A stretch of 64,000 nt of DNA from Lycium barbarum. Lineage: Eukaryota; Streptophyta; Magnoliopsida; Solanales; Solanaceae. How positions within the stretch are numbered: the stretch's first letter is position 1; every line of letters starts with the position of its first letter. The notes under the pieces are model-generated. The model was not told where the DNA came from, searched no databases, and saw only the letters and a program-made list of their open reading frames with translations. The translations under genes and the position numbers were made by a program. Shown here piece by piece: positions 49,040-60,737 of this stretch. The stretch spans positions 47,220,938-47,284,937 of the forward strand of contig NC_083337.1 in NCBI RefSeq assembly GCF_019175385.1, written 5' to 3'.

Positions 49040-52000
49040 TGTTATATCCCGCATTTTGTATAATCGAATAATTCGAGACAATAGCGGGAAGACGACAAGC
49101 AAGGCCATAATTTATTTTGTTTGGCATATGAGTTGCTTATGAAAAATTTAGAAGTGGAAATAATGAGGAAGGTCAAGGGCATAAAGGGAAATTTGCAATA
49201 TGACTCGTGGAAGTACGAAGGAAGACGAAGGGCAAATTTGGAAATTGGAAAAATTAAAAACTCGCCATGAAGTGAAAAAAAAAAGATGGGCTTGAGTTGA
49301 TTGGGCCAAAGTGGCCGGTCCATGGGGTGGGCTTAAGCCCACCAAGGTGACTTATTGGTCAAGCTTAAAAGATGACCAAGTCATCTTTGTGGTCATATTA
49401 ATCTCTAGAAACTACAAGAAGATAAGAACAAAAAGAAGAAGGAGAACCATCAAGGGACCATTTCGGCCAAGATCAAAACCAACAAGAAAATTTACAAAAA
49501 TTCCTTCAAAAATTGTTTTCCACTAATTAAAGGGTCCTTAACAAGGTGGAGTTGTTGTGGAAGCAAGAAAATTCATAATCATACAAGTTGCCAAGTTGTA
49601 GTCAAGTGAGAAGTTGAAGAAGAAAGGTGAGTTTTAATCTTGTTTTATGTGTTATGAATGGTTTATATGTGTTGTAGTATGCTAAAATGGATGAAATTCA
49701 TGAAGGAAAGGAATATGGTATGTGGTCGTGCACATGTATGCATGTGTAGGAAGCATGTTTCAATTATTTTATTTAGTGTTTGGTTGTTATTGTTGTGAAT
49801 GTTATGTGGAAAATGGAAGTTGAATGAGTTTGGAGAGATTGTAGTTGTGAATGCACGTGAAGCCGTGTAGAGTGTGGTGTGTATATAGCCGTATATGTGT
49901 GATGTATGGTGAATGGATAGCGGGGAAGTTTTATTTAGTATGTTGGTCGTTGTGTTGTGGAGCTCATATTACAAATGAAAGCCTAATGAGCTTAGAGAAA
50001 TATTAGTAGGGGAAAGCTTGTTTTGGAAAATTATGTAAATTGAATGTTATGTTCTTACATGTATGAAATATAATGATACTAGAATAGTGTTGTTGGAATA
50101 TGTTATAAGATTGTAATTGTGTTCATTGGAGTCGGAAGGTTTTGAAGAAAGTAGTAAATTGATATCATGTATCTTGAATTGAATATGTGAATCGCTAGTG
50201 TGGTTGTGGAGTTTACATTGATAGTTGGTCGGGTTCGAATTCCCGGATTGTGATTGATCAAAATTTGGCTAGGTTGAATGTTGAGGATGGTATATTTACA
50301 TAGGAAGTGCTGCCGAAGTTTCGGTAGCCAAGTGTTACCTTAAGATTCCAACTCTAAGTACCCTAATGAAAGTTTGGGTAAATGTGACCAAATTGCAGAT
50401 TTTGGCGGATTTGCAGCTTGAATTCGGAATAGCAAAAGGAGCGGAAAGAGGTATGTAAGGCTTCACCCGTCTTTCTATGGCATGTCTTAGACGTAATAAG
50501 TTGGGTACGAGCCCCGGGGACAACTCTATTCCCCGGAATCCGCATCCAAAGTTTCCCCTTTTCCATTGAGTACAATTGAACTAGAAAGTGCGCGAAATGT
50601 TGGAAAGACCTCCTAAACCCCTAGAACTTGTATAAATGGGACCCGACTACCATAAAACCCCCACAAGTAACGCCATGACATGTAACATATGCAAATCGTA
50701 TCCGCTACCTCATTCGGGCTGAGGTGGGCCCGTTGCTCTCGGGTTTTCCTTATAGTTCTGTTTGACTTACTTGAAGTTGAATCCAAAGGGGGCCTTTGAT
50801 CCCGATTTCGTTACTAAATGATAAGTACTATGACTACTCTACCGAGGATACTTTTATGATGATAATGATAATGACGATGTTAGACGAGAGAATATGCCTA
50901 TGATAAGTACGACCGGAACGATTCTACGGCTAAGAATTCTAAGCTAAGGATTCAATGCGAGTATGGAAGTAATAAACTAGTTCTTGAACCTTATTTCCAC
51001 CTCCTAGATATGATGCTATTTCCTAAGGAATCCAAAGCCTATGAGTTGACGTCCATGATGCCATGATTCCATCTATGTTTACTGTTGACACTATTCTCCG
51101 TTGGTAGTCTCGCCTTAAAATACTTGTTCCTTCAAGGTGAGACAAAGCGACCACGATTGTTCCATAATATAATCGGAGGTCACCGACCTTACGTCACTCC
51201 GATGACTACATGATTCTTCTTTGGGCTCTCCTGCGTGCCTATGTGACATATGTATATAAGATATGTAAATCAATATAAGACATGTAAATGTATGTAAGAT
51301 ATGTGTATATATATTTATAAAATATGTACATGACACATGTATATGTATATGATAAAAGATCCAGAGCGCTATAGACGCTGATATATGCACATGATACACG
51401 TATATGTATATGATGAAAGAGCCAGAGAGCTATAGACGCTGATATACGTACATGATATATGCATATGTATACGGGGAAGATGGAGATAAAGGAAGAGCGT
51501 TATATACGCATATCCACCTGATCAGTTGGCATTACATGACATGATATTGTCCCGGACGCGGGATGCCCGGACGCGGGATGTGTATAATTATGGTTAAATG
51601 GATCGGCTGCCGACGCCTCGGCAACATGACATGTTCTACTTTTATAGATATATATGAACAAGAAAATATTTTCAAAGGAAAGCTAAGCATGCATGGCATC
51701 AGCCCAAGGGCACTTATATGTACATGTTATGTTTCCACCTCAGGGCATGTGTTATAACTCTTTTATGTCATTATCCCTGTTTTATATTTTCCGTATATTA
51801 CTATTCATGCCTTACATACTCGGTACACTATCTGACGTCCCTTCTTGTGGACGCTGCGTTTCATGCCGCGCAGGTCAGCAGACAGGCGGGTTTGGTTCTT
51901 AGGAGCTCTACCAGCAGCACTTGACAGTGCTCCAGTTGTTCCGGAGCCTCACTTCCTTGGGACTATTTTGTGTATATATATATTCGGGCACGGCAGTACT

Positions 52001-52282
52001 CGGCCCTTTCTATGTATATGTGTACTATGTCTAGAGGCTCGTAGGCAGACATCTACAGGTAGAGGTCTTGTATTTTGAATTGTTCGCGTCTCTGTATAAT
52101 GTGACAGCAACGCTTACTAGTCTATGTTTATGATGACGCGCCTAATGTTAAAGCTCAGCAATGAAAAAAAATGTATAGCACAGTTCCTACGGCCCGCTGA
52201 GAAGTAAAGGTAAAAATGATAGATAAGGGGTGCTCGGTACAAGTATCGGGTACTCGTCACGGCCCCTAGTCGGGTCATGACA
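49040..52282 (+). repeat. Element B 3' LTR, intact
   Basis: 3243 bp, TGTTATATCC...GGTCATGACA, followed by CGGGC, the duplicate of 22203-22207. It provides the reference for the interrupted 5' LTR. Near 51549-51577 a 14-bp CCCGGACGCGGGATG-type unit is tandemly doubled. Confidence 0.88.
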
Positions 52283-52349
52283 CGGGCGGTTTCCTAACCG
52301 GTTACCGGTCCGGTTCCGGTTGGAACCGGTTGCCACCTGTAGTGCACAT

Positions 52350-52755
52350 CAAATAATTGGGCAAAGCTCTTTGACATATCCCAATTTTCTTATAAGTTGC
52401 AGTGGAGTGAATCCATGGGGCGTACGCCATTTAAGCTAGCCACAGGCCAATAGCTATAAACTCCATATTGACTATCAGCAGCATTCGAGGAGAAAAGCTC
52501 AGGGGTTGGCCAAAGGATGGGAGGAGCAACTTGACGCTGCTAAGTCTTACTTGGAAAAGGCAGCTAAGCGGGATGAAAAAATTTACGGACCACAAGAGGT
52601 GCCCTACGAACTATAGGACAGGGGACAAAATTATGGTGAAGTTTAACCAGAGACAGTTCAAAGTACTAGGGCATGCAACAAAATTTGATTCGCAAGTATG
52701 AGGGGTCATTTAGGATCCTTACCGAGGTGGGTAAGATCTCATACAAGGTTGACAT
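52350..52755 (+). pseudogene. Old gypsy integrase, right half
   Basis: Continues the gene broken at 21331. With several frameshifts and stops it shows WAKLFDISQFSY, PFKLATGQ, a KGW-like helix, AAKRxMKKFTDHKR and finally YEGSFRILTEVGKISYKVD, the GPY/F module at the integrase C-terminus of chromovirus-type gypsy elements. It ends where an antisense LTR inserted at 52756. It differs in sequence from Tekay integrase of element D, so it is a separate, older element. Confidence 0.7.
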
Positions 52756-53219
52756 TGTCACGACCCAACCGGAGGGCCGCGACGGGCACCCAGTGCTAGC
52801 CCACCCGGGCACCTCTTAACATACCTTTACATTCACATCTAGGTGAGCCACATATTAAATCATACATTTCTATTCATAAATCATATGAATCCCATTGGGC
52901 AACAATACCTTTATATCAACATTATCAACTAAGCCCATATCAATGTGCATAAGCCGACGAGGCTAACAAAATGATATCCAAAATATTGGCCGACAAGGCC
53001 AAACACATCAAACCATATACACATGTCTACGAGCCTCTAAGGAGTGTATGTCATATCATACAGGCAGGACAGGACCCCGCTATGCCCATAAATATATACA
53101 CAAAAGAATAAGTACCAAAAGCTTTAGCTCCGAAAGAAATGGAGCTCCGCTATGTAGTCCCTGAGTAATGTAGCTATGAATCAAGTGTGTCTCCCTGGCC
53201 ACCTGCGGGCATGACGCAG

Positions 53220-53259
53220 CGTCCACAAACAAAAGGACGTCAGTACGAAGAATGTACTG
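53220..53259 (-). promoter_or_regulatory. Conserved LTR double hairpin, covarying stem
   Basis: CGTCC (53220-53224) pairs with GGACG (53235-53239); CAGTAC (53241-53246) pairs with GTACTG (53254-53259). This LTR and element B share the alternative stem. Confidence 0.7.
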
Positions 53260-53624
53260 AGTATGTAAAGCATGATCAATATTGATATAGATGCATAATA
53301 AACAACACAAATAATAGCACAAGATTGGAGATAGTAGAATCATCGTCATAAGCATTTACTTGCTTTTCACAGGGACTTTCCATTTCTAATACGAGATTGT
53401 ATACATATCTCCATATTCGTATCCGTACTCATATCCGTACTCACTTACATTTTGTATCCATAATCGTATTCATATGCCTATTCTTATTCATATTCGTATC
53501 ATGTCTGTATTTGTACTCATATCTATATCATATACATATCCATATCATGTACATATCCATATCATATACGTATTTATATCATATACATATTGGTATCATA
53601 TACATTTATATCATATACATACCT

Positions 53625-53742
53625 GGCCAACTAAGGCTTCAGGGTTTCACATACCTATCCTAACCAAGGCTTCAGGGTTACACATACCTGGACCTACCAA
53701 GGCTTCAGGGTTACACATACCTGGGCCTACCAAGGCTTCAGG
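53625..53742 (-). repeat. LTR minisatellite, 33 bp x 3-4
   Basis: Units of CCAAGGCTTCAGGGTTACAC, then ATACCTGGGCCTA. After element D, 63823-63862 continues the same pattern (TTAGGGATACAAATACCTGG, then CCCTACCAAGGCCTCAGG). Confidence 0.85.
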
Positions 53743-56700
53743 TGTTATATCCAGTGTTTTCACACCTTTGGAAAATTTGGAAATAATCTTGTCTTGTAAG
53801 AAATAAGGCCATAACTAACTTTTATTTGACATAGGAGTTGTGTATGAAAGAATATTAATGTGAAAGTGTCGAATGAGGCCAAGGACAAATTTGGAATTTT
53901 GGAAATTAGTTTCGGGAATTACAAAATATGGTTCACAAGTTATTGGGCTTGTAAAATAAGAAGCAAAATGAGGCCCAAAAAAAAATTTAGGGGGTGGCCG
54001 GCCATAATGGCCTTGGCCCAAACCCAATTAAGTAGTCATGTGCTTGGTCATGTGACCAAGCACTTCAATTATATATCTAGAAGATGAACACTTAGGATAA
54101 GATAGAGCAAAACAAAGAAGAGCAAGAAGAGCTAAGGGGTTTCGGGTTTGAGGAGGAAAACCAACTACCAAAAATCTTGCTTCAAAAATTAATTTCTTGT
54201 TGAATTCCTACTAATTCAAGGTCCCTTTGTAACTTGGTGTAGTTGGTTTGGAGAAAGGAGGCCTTATTTCACCAAAGCGAGCACAAGTTCAAGTGAAGAA
54301 GACTTGAGGAAAAGGTGAGAATTTACCCCTTATCTTTGTGTTAGTAAGTCTTGTTTGTGTTGTAGTATGTAGAAATGTGTTGATTGTATGAAGAAATAGA
54401 AGTTTGCAAAGTGGGTTTGGAAAATGGCTTGTAGCCGTGAGCATGTGTGTATGGTGTGGTTATAATGTGTTGAATTCATGTTATATTCTAGTTGTGATTG
54501 TGATGAAATGCATATGGGAATTGAAAGTTGGATGAATTTAGTTGATATTGATAAAATGGGCATGTTGGCCGTAGGGTGTGTTTGGCTTGGGATAGAAAGG
54601 AATTAAGTTGTTTAGTGTGTTATTGTGATGTTTGCAATGTAAATGAAGTTAGAATGATATAAGTTTGTATTGAATTGGAATGTAGAAACTTATGTCGTTT
54701 TAGTATGATTTTCCGACATTAAGAAAACGAAGTTGTTTGGTCGTTAATTGTAATGATCATTGATGAATTCGGAAGTTGGAAACATGTTATGAAGTTGTAT
54801 GCCAAAGGTTTGATGTTTTGCATAAGTTATGACTTTGACGGAAAGTTGTATATTATGTATATCGAGTGTATAACTTAAGGAATATGATATGAAATATTTC
54901 TAAATCCATATTGTGATGATCTTGAGTGATAATGAATGTGAAATCATTGATATTAGTTTGAAAGTTTGGGTTGGAATGAAGGTTATGTCAACTTGTTAGA
55001 AAGATGACTAGTTGAAGGATATTGTGTCTTTAATGGTTGTTGTTGATGTTGATGTTGTTGTTTGGGTTGTTGTTGATGGTTTCTAGCCGAGTTGAATTCT
55101 CGGGGGTGCTATATGTATAGGGGAAGTGCTGCCGAAATTTCGGTAGACAAATATGCATTAAGTTGAAATCATGGCATCCATAACTCACAATTGGTAAATG
55201 TGACCATTTGCAGATTTTTGACGAAACGGGAAGTGAGCTTGGATAGACTTAAAAAGCTCAAGAGGTATGTAAAGCAACCCCAATTCTTCCCTTGGCATGT
55301 CCTTAGTGCGTTAGGGTCGGATCCGGGCCTCGAAAGACTTCTCGGGCCTCGGAATCCGCAAGACAAAATTTCAGTTTTTCCTTCAGTACGCTTTGCATGA
55401 AATAATGCAACTTTGCTCTAAATTACTTGGAAAGTCATAGAATGTTTGTAGAACCTTTTTAGGTGACCCCATAAGCTTAGAGGGCACAATTTGAGCCCGC
55501 CGCCTTGTTTGTCCCGAGGCGGGCCCACTATTCCCGGTTTTGCCCTTAATGTACTAAAGCTTTCGTTTTAGGCGATTTTTGAAAGAAACGTTTGACTACC
55601 CTTTTTAATTACCTAACGAATATGGTTTTAAATATCCTATTAAGTCTTGTAAATTATTTTGACACCCGGAACGACTTCAGGAAGGTTATACTTCTGAAAT
55701 TTATTATGATATCCGAAATGCATCTATTATGATCCCGTCCAACTCCATTGGATTTGTTTGGCTTTGATACGCTTCACCGAGTCTTTGAAAACATTTATGA
55801 TATTTTTAAATTGCATTAGTCTCTCACTACTCCATTCGTGGATGCCCCAATGTTTCCCACACTGAGCCCGAGCCAGGATATGTTGTCAAGCGTGATCCTT
55901 TGCATTGTTCGTCGTGCCTCGATGTGAGGGGGCAGGTATACATGTACATGGGTTTGTGGAGTATGTTGTGCCATGTACGCTTGTTCTGATATGATTTGCT
56001 ATGGCCATCTGATATGATATATTATGTGACGGGGTTATGCCCCATTCTGATTCTTCTGTGTTGTGGCACCAGCGTCGGGAGGGTGGCCACGTTCTGTCTA
56101 CCGAGTCCCTTGGCAGGGGCCGGATTTGATATGACATATGTTTCTGTACACACTCTGCATGTTTTGAAATTATGTATCTGATACTTTGGATTTTCTGTTT
56201 ATTTTCTGTATGTTCTGCACCAGTTATGATTTTGTCTCCGTACTTCAGGCTTTACATATTCAGTACATATTTCGTACTGACCCCCTTTCTTCGGGGGCTG
56301 CGTTTGCATGCCGCGCAGGTACCGACGACAGGTTTGCTGATCCGTCCGCTTAGGATCTTATTCTGCCATTTGGAGTGCTCTCTTATTCAGAGCCATCTTT
56401 TGGTATAGTCTGTCACTCCTACATATGTATATTCTCGTTCATGGGTATGGCGGGGCCCTGTCCCGTCATATGCTTTTGTCGGTCTGTTTAGAGGTCTGTG
56501 GACATGGTTGTGGGTTGGGATCTTTCTGTACAGCTGTGTGTATATGTTGTGTTTGGGCGATCCCATTCGCCGCGGCGGCCGGTCCGCATATATTTAAATG
56601 TTACTCTGTTGGCCCTGTGTGGCCTTTGTTGGTATTTTCTGCGTGCAGGGTATATGGAATAGTTCGTAAAACAAAGGAAACTCTGCCAAAAATTTTCTGG

Positions 56701-56809
56701 AAATTATCTAAATTGGAAATAAAGCCTTGTCGGCTTCTGCTATATACTAGAATGTGTTTGAGTGCCCAGATCGGGCACTAGTCACGGCCTACGGGGTTGG
56801 GTCGTGACA
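53743..56809 (+). repeat. Element D 5' LTR
   Basis: TGTTATATCC...GGTCGTGACA, 3067 bp. Double hairpin at 56261-56297. It contains no obvious minisatellite, unlike the other lineages here. Confidence 0.92.
56261..56297 (+). promoter_or_regulatory. Conserved LTR double hairpin
   Basis: CAGTAC (56261-56266) pairs perfectly with GTACTG (56274-56279); CCCCC (56281-56285) with GGGGG (56293-56297). In the 3' LTR it lies at 63274-63310. Confidence 0.7.
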
Positions 56810-56813
56810 AAAG

Positions 56814-56825
56814 TGGTATCAGAGC
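56814..56825 (+). other. Primer-binding site, initiator tRNA-Met type
   Basis: TGGTATCAGAGC four bases after the LTR end. The leader 56826-57012 has the GATCGTGCGATAGAGCTGTGTTA-type block. Confidence 0.93.
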
Positions 56826-57012
56826 GGTTCGTCCTCGGAATGTCTACAGACCATGTCTAGTTGAGTCTTTTTTATCGGTGTGTCGTGCACCACACCTATA
56901 AACAGGAGGCTACAGGGCATTTAGGATACTACCCTTCTTTCTGTCTTAGATCGTGCGATAGAGCTGTGTTATCAGGATGATTCCTCCCTAACGAATTGTT
57001 ACATTTGCAGTT

Positions 57013-57594
57013 ATGCCTCCAAAAAAGGCGACAACGGCCCAAAAGGCCAAAACAGCAACTGTGGGAGAGACTAGTCGGGCCCAGAGGGTTACCAGGGCCC
57101 ATGCACATATTGCTCCTGATATTTTGCCCCCGGCAGAGGGCTCTTCCACACCGCCACATGTAGAGGAGATTGGAGCAGCAGCAGCTGCAGGTCGGGGGGC
57201 GGCTCCACCGCCAGCTCCCGAGATTCCAGTACCTGAGCCCCCAGCTCCACGTCCAGGCACTGAGGATCAGTCCATGAGAGAGGCAGTCCAGCTATTGACC
57301 AGACTTGTGGCAGGACAGGTTCAGGGGCACGGACTGGGAGGTGACCGGGCTTACAGGCGTGACAGTTCGAGAGCCCGTGAGTTCTTGACTTATGGTCCTC
57401 CAGAGTTATTCGGGACTAAGCCCGAGGAGGATCCTGAGGAGTTTATCAGGAAGATGCGGCGCACTTTACAGCTGATTAATGCTTCCGAGACAGAGTCAGT
57501 TGCGTTGGCCTCGTACCAGTTGTATGATGTGGCGGCTAATTGGTACGAGTCATGGGAGTTATCTAGGGGTGTCGGCGCTCCCCCAGCAGTTTAA
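57013..57594 (+). pseudogene. gag: Tekay gag, C-terminally deleted (element D)
   Basis: Starts MPPKKATTAQK. A Pro/Ala-rich N-terminus is followed by the first half of the gag domain (PPELFGTKPEEDPEEF through NWYESWELSRG). It stops at TAA within the domain. The rest of gag, the zinc knuckle and the protease catalytic region are deleted; sequence resumes near the protease C-terminus at about 57611. At the junction a 16-base copy of 57524-57539 is inserted at 57595-57610. Confidence 0.88.
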
Positions 57595-57610
57595 ATGATG
57601 TGGCGGCTAA

Positions 57611-60591
57611 ATGATCAGAAAGGGTTATTTTTATCATCTGGTTCGGGTACAAGACTTGACAGCAGAAACGCCGACTCTTCAGTCAGTTCCCGTGGTTAAT
57701 GAATTTCCGGATGTATTCCCAGATGAGCTTCCAGGCCTTCCTCCATAGCGGGAGATAGATTTTACTATTGATTTGCTTCCAGATACTCAGCCGATATCTA
57801 TTCCCCCGCACAGAATGGCACCGGCAGAATTGAAAGAGCAGTTGAAGGATCTGTTAGAAAAAGGCTTTATCAGGCCAGTACTTCGCCTTGGGGAGCCCCG
57901 GTATTATTTGTGCGTAAGAAAGACGGGTCGCTGCGTATGTGTATTGATTATCGACAGCTGAATAAGGTAACTATAAAGAATAAATACCCCCTCCCCAGAA
58001 TTGATGACTTGTTTGATCAGTTGCAGGGCGCCAAATATTTTTCGAAGATAGATCTTCGGTCAGGCTATCATCAGGTACGGGTACGAGAGGCTGATATTCC
58101 TAAGACAGCATTCCGGACCAGATATGGGCATTTTGAATTCAGAGTTATGTGTTTTGGGCTGACTAATGCTCCTGCGGTATTCATGGATTTAATGAACCGG
58201 GTATTCAGGCCGTTCTTAGACATGTTCGTAATTGTATTTATCGATGATATCCTGGTTTATTCTCGATCCGAGGCAGAGCACGCAGATCATCTGAGAGCGG
58301 TACTTGGGGTACTTCGGCATCGGAAATTATATGCAAAATTTTCTAAATGTGAATTCTGGCTGGCTTCAGTGGCATTTCTAGGGCATATTATTGCAGCTGA
58401 TGGTGTCCGGGTGGATACACAGAAGATTGAGGCCGTGAAAAATTGGCCTAGACCCACGACGCCCACAGAGGTATGTAGTTTCCTGGAGTTAGCAGGCTAT
58501 TACAGAAGATTTGTGGAAAAGTTTGCTTCGATTTCAACGCCTTTGACAAGGCTAACTCAGAAGGGAGCCAAGTTCCAGTGGACTGATGCTTGTGAACGAA
58601 GCTTCCAGTTGCTGAAAGAGAAGCTGACTACAGCCCCAGTCCTGACTCTTCCAGAGGGAGCCGATGGATATGTTATTTATTATGACGCTTCTGGCGTGGG
58701 ATTAGGCTGTGTATTGATGCAGCACGGCAGAGTTATAGCTTATGCTTCCCGGCAGCTCAAAAAGCATGAAAAGAATTATCCTACCCACGATCTGGAGCTT
58801 TCAGCGGTAATCCATGCTCTGAAGATATGGAGACACTACTTATATGGTGTTCATGTTGATATTTACACAGATCATAAGAGTCTCCAGTATATTTTTAAGC
58901 AGAAAGAGCTTAATTTGCGGCAGCGGTGGTGGCTGGAGCTATTAAAGGACTATGATGTGGATATTCTGTATCATCCGGGCAAGGCTAATGTTGTTGCAGA
59001 TGCACTTAGCAGGAAATCTATGGGCAGCTTAGCAGATTTACAGCCAGACAAGAGAGAGATAGTACGTGATATTCACCAGTTGGCTAATCTTGGGGTTCGT
59101 CTGGCCGATTCTGGAGGTACACGGATTTCTGTCCAAGGGGTTTCTGAATCATCTATTAAGGAAGATATCAAGCGGCATCAATACGAAGATCCTGTTTTAG
59201 CTCGATACAGAGACACATCCCGTCAAAAGGAGAAGACTCTGTTCGAGTTTGCACTAGACGGGACCTTCCTATACAGAGGCAGATTGTGTGTACCTGATAT
59301 TGCAGGGCTTCGGCAGCAGGTTATGGGCGAGGCACACTATGCTCGCTATTCTGTTCATCCTGGATCTACGAAGATGTACCATGATCTTAGATGCCTATAC
59401 TGGTGGGATGGTATGAAACGGGATATCGCAGAGTTCGTCGCTCAGTGCCCAAATTGTCAGCAGGTCAAGATTGAACATCAGAAACCGGGTGGGCTGTTGC
59501 AGGAAATGGAAATTCCGACGTGGAAGTGGGAGATCATTAATATGGACTTCATTACAGGTTTGCCTCGCACTCCACGGAAGTATGATTCCATCTGGGTTAT
59601 TGTTGATAGGCTGACAAAATCAGCCCATTTTCTCCCCGTCAGAACTACTTATTCCACCGAGGATTATGCCAGGCTTTATATTAAAGAAATAGTGAAGCTT
59701 CATGGAGTTCCTATATCTATTATCACTGACAGAGGTGCTCAGTTCACAGCGAACTTCTGGAGATCTTTTCATGAAGGATTAGGGACTCAGCTGAGCCTGA
59801 GCACGGCTTTTCATCCTCAGAGTGACGGACAGGCCGAGCGCACTATCCAGACGCTTGAGGATATGTTGCGGGCCTGTGTTATTGATTTCAGAGGTAGCTG
59901 GGAGGATCACTTGCCATTGATCGAATTTGCTTATAATAACAGTTACCATTCCAGCATCCAGATGGCTCCGTACGAGGCTCTGTATGGCACGCAATGCAGG
60001 TCACTTATCGGCTGGTTTGATATTGGCGAGACAGAATTAATCGGCCCAGATATGATCCAGCAGGCCGTTGATAAGGTGAAACTTATCAGGGAACGACTAT
60101 TGGCAGCCTAGAGTCGACAGAAATCATACGCTGATAAACGGCGTCGTCCTTTGGAATTCCAGGTTGGTGATTGGGTATTTCTGAAGGTATCTCCTATGAA
60201 AGGCGTGATGCAGTTCGGCAGAAAGGGTAAGCTCAGTCCGCGTTATATTGGGCCTTATCAGATTGTTAGAAAGATCGGAAATGTCGCCTATGAGTTAGAT
60301 TTGCCATCTGATTTGGAAGCGGTACATCCGGTATTCCATGTCTCTATGCTCCGCAAATGCATTGGTGATCCCTCCAGAATATTTCCGGCGGATGATATTC
60401 AGGTGACGGAGCAGTTATCTTATGAGGAGTAGCCCGTATCTATTTTGGACCGCCAGGTAAGAAAGCTCCGGAACAAAGAAGTAGCCTCTGTCAAGGTGCT
60501 GTGGCGAAATGATAATAGAGAGGAAATGACTTGGGAGGCCGAAGAGGAGATGAAGAAGAAATACCCTCATTTGTTCCCTATGCCCTCAGGT
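57611..60591 (+). pseudogene. pol: Tekay pol: RT, RNase H, integrase, chromodomain (broken)
   Basis: It copies element RNA to DNA and integrates it. 57611-57878 holds the protease end and the pre-RT linker (FPDVFPDELPGLPP), with TAG at 57747-57749. A 1-nt deletion near 57878 shifts into the frame of the 57910 ORF. Counting residues from 57910: RT with FIDDILVYS at 110-118 (catalytic D112, D113); RNase H from YVIYYDASG to ADALSRK; integrase HHCC finger ending CPNC; catalytic D546, D607 and E643 (D-x35-E). TAG at 60109-60111 (Gln expected) and 60430-60432 interrupt the same frame. The GPY/F module (KLSPRYIGPYQIV) follows, then a chromodomain (SVKVLWRN, MTWEAEEEM), which in Tekay-type elements targets insertion to chromatin. 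No natural stop is seen; the frame runs into the LTR. Confidence 0.9.
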
Positions 60592-60701
60592 AATCTCGAA
60601 TCCTTGCTTAATTCTATTTCCTATAATGAATGTGTGTCGTATGGGTTATCTATAAGCATAAACTCCCCCAAAAGCATTTTTAGACCCTATAGGATTAATT
60701 T

Positions 60702-60737
60702 AACATTCGAGGACGAATGTTCTAAAGGGGGGGAGGA
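60702..60737 (+). promoter_or_regulatory. PPT-side hairpin and polypurine tract of element D
   Basis: AACATTCG/CGAATGTT stem at 60702-60721, then AAAGGGGGGGAGGA (60724-60737) ending at the LTR. Confidence 0.88.

Larger units (their letters stand above)
22203..52287 (+). mobile_element. Element B: gag-only Tekay-like retrotransposon with invaded 5' LTR
   Basis: Outer boundaries are TGTTATATCC at 22208 and TCATGACA at 52282, flanked by a perfect 5-bp TSD CGGGC (22203-22207 and 52283-52287) inside the hAT MITE. Parts: 5' LTR left piece (22208-22744), antisense tandem array (22745-45389), 5' LTR right piece (45390-46688), PBS, gag, non-coding 3' internal region with a 5S-like segment, hairpin, PPT and intact 3' LTR (49040-52282). 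Without the array the element is about 7.4 kb. It has no RT or integrase and would need help in trans. Confidence 0.85.
21324..52349. mobile_element. hAT-type MITE (about 0.93 kb) split by a 30-kb insertion
   Basis: The left end at 21332 reads TAAAGGTGGCAACTGGTTC and the right end at 52341 is the inverted TACAGGTGGCAACCGGTTC, 17 of 19 identical. The 8-bp duplication GTGCACAT flanks both ends (21324-21331 and 52342-52349), the hAT hallmark. Subterminal regions are crowded with AACCGG and CCGGTT motifs. The actual element is only 21332-22207 plus 52288-52341; everything between is element B. No transposase ORF is present, so it is non-autonomous. Removing the insertion and one TSD restores an integrase reading path across the site. 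Confidence 0.88.
52756..53742 (-). repeat. Antisense Tekay-like LTR, left part
   Basis: Begins TGTCACGACCC inside the integrase remnant. Carries a double hairpin (53220-53259) and a 33-bp minisatellite (about 53625-53742), where element D inserted. The LTR resumes at 63823 and runs past the window end. Confidence 0.8.

Noticed and set aside
57013..60591. Element D as an intact autonomous retrotransposon
   Set aside because: Gag is deleted within its domain, protease catalytic sequence is gone, and pol has a frameshift and three stops.
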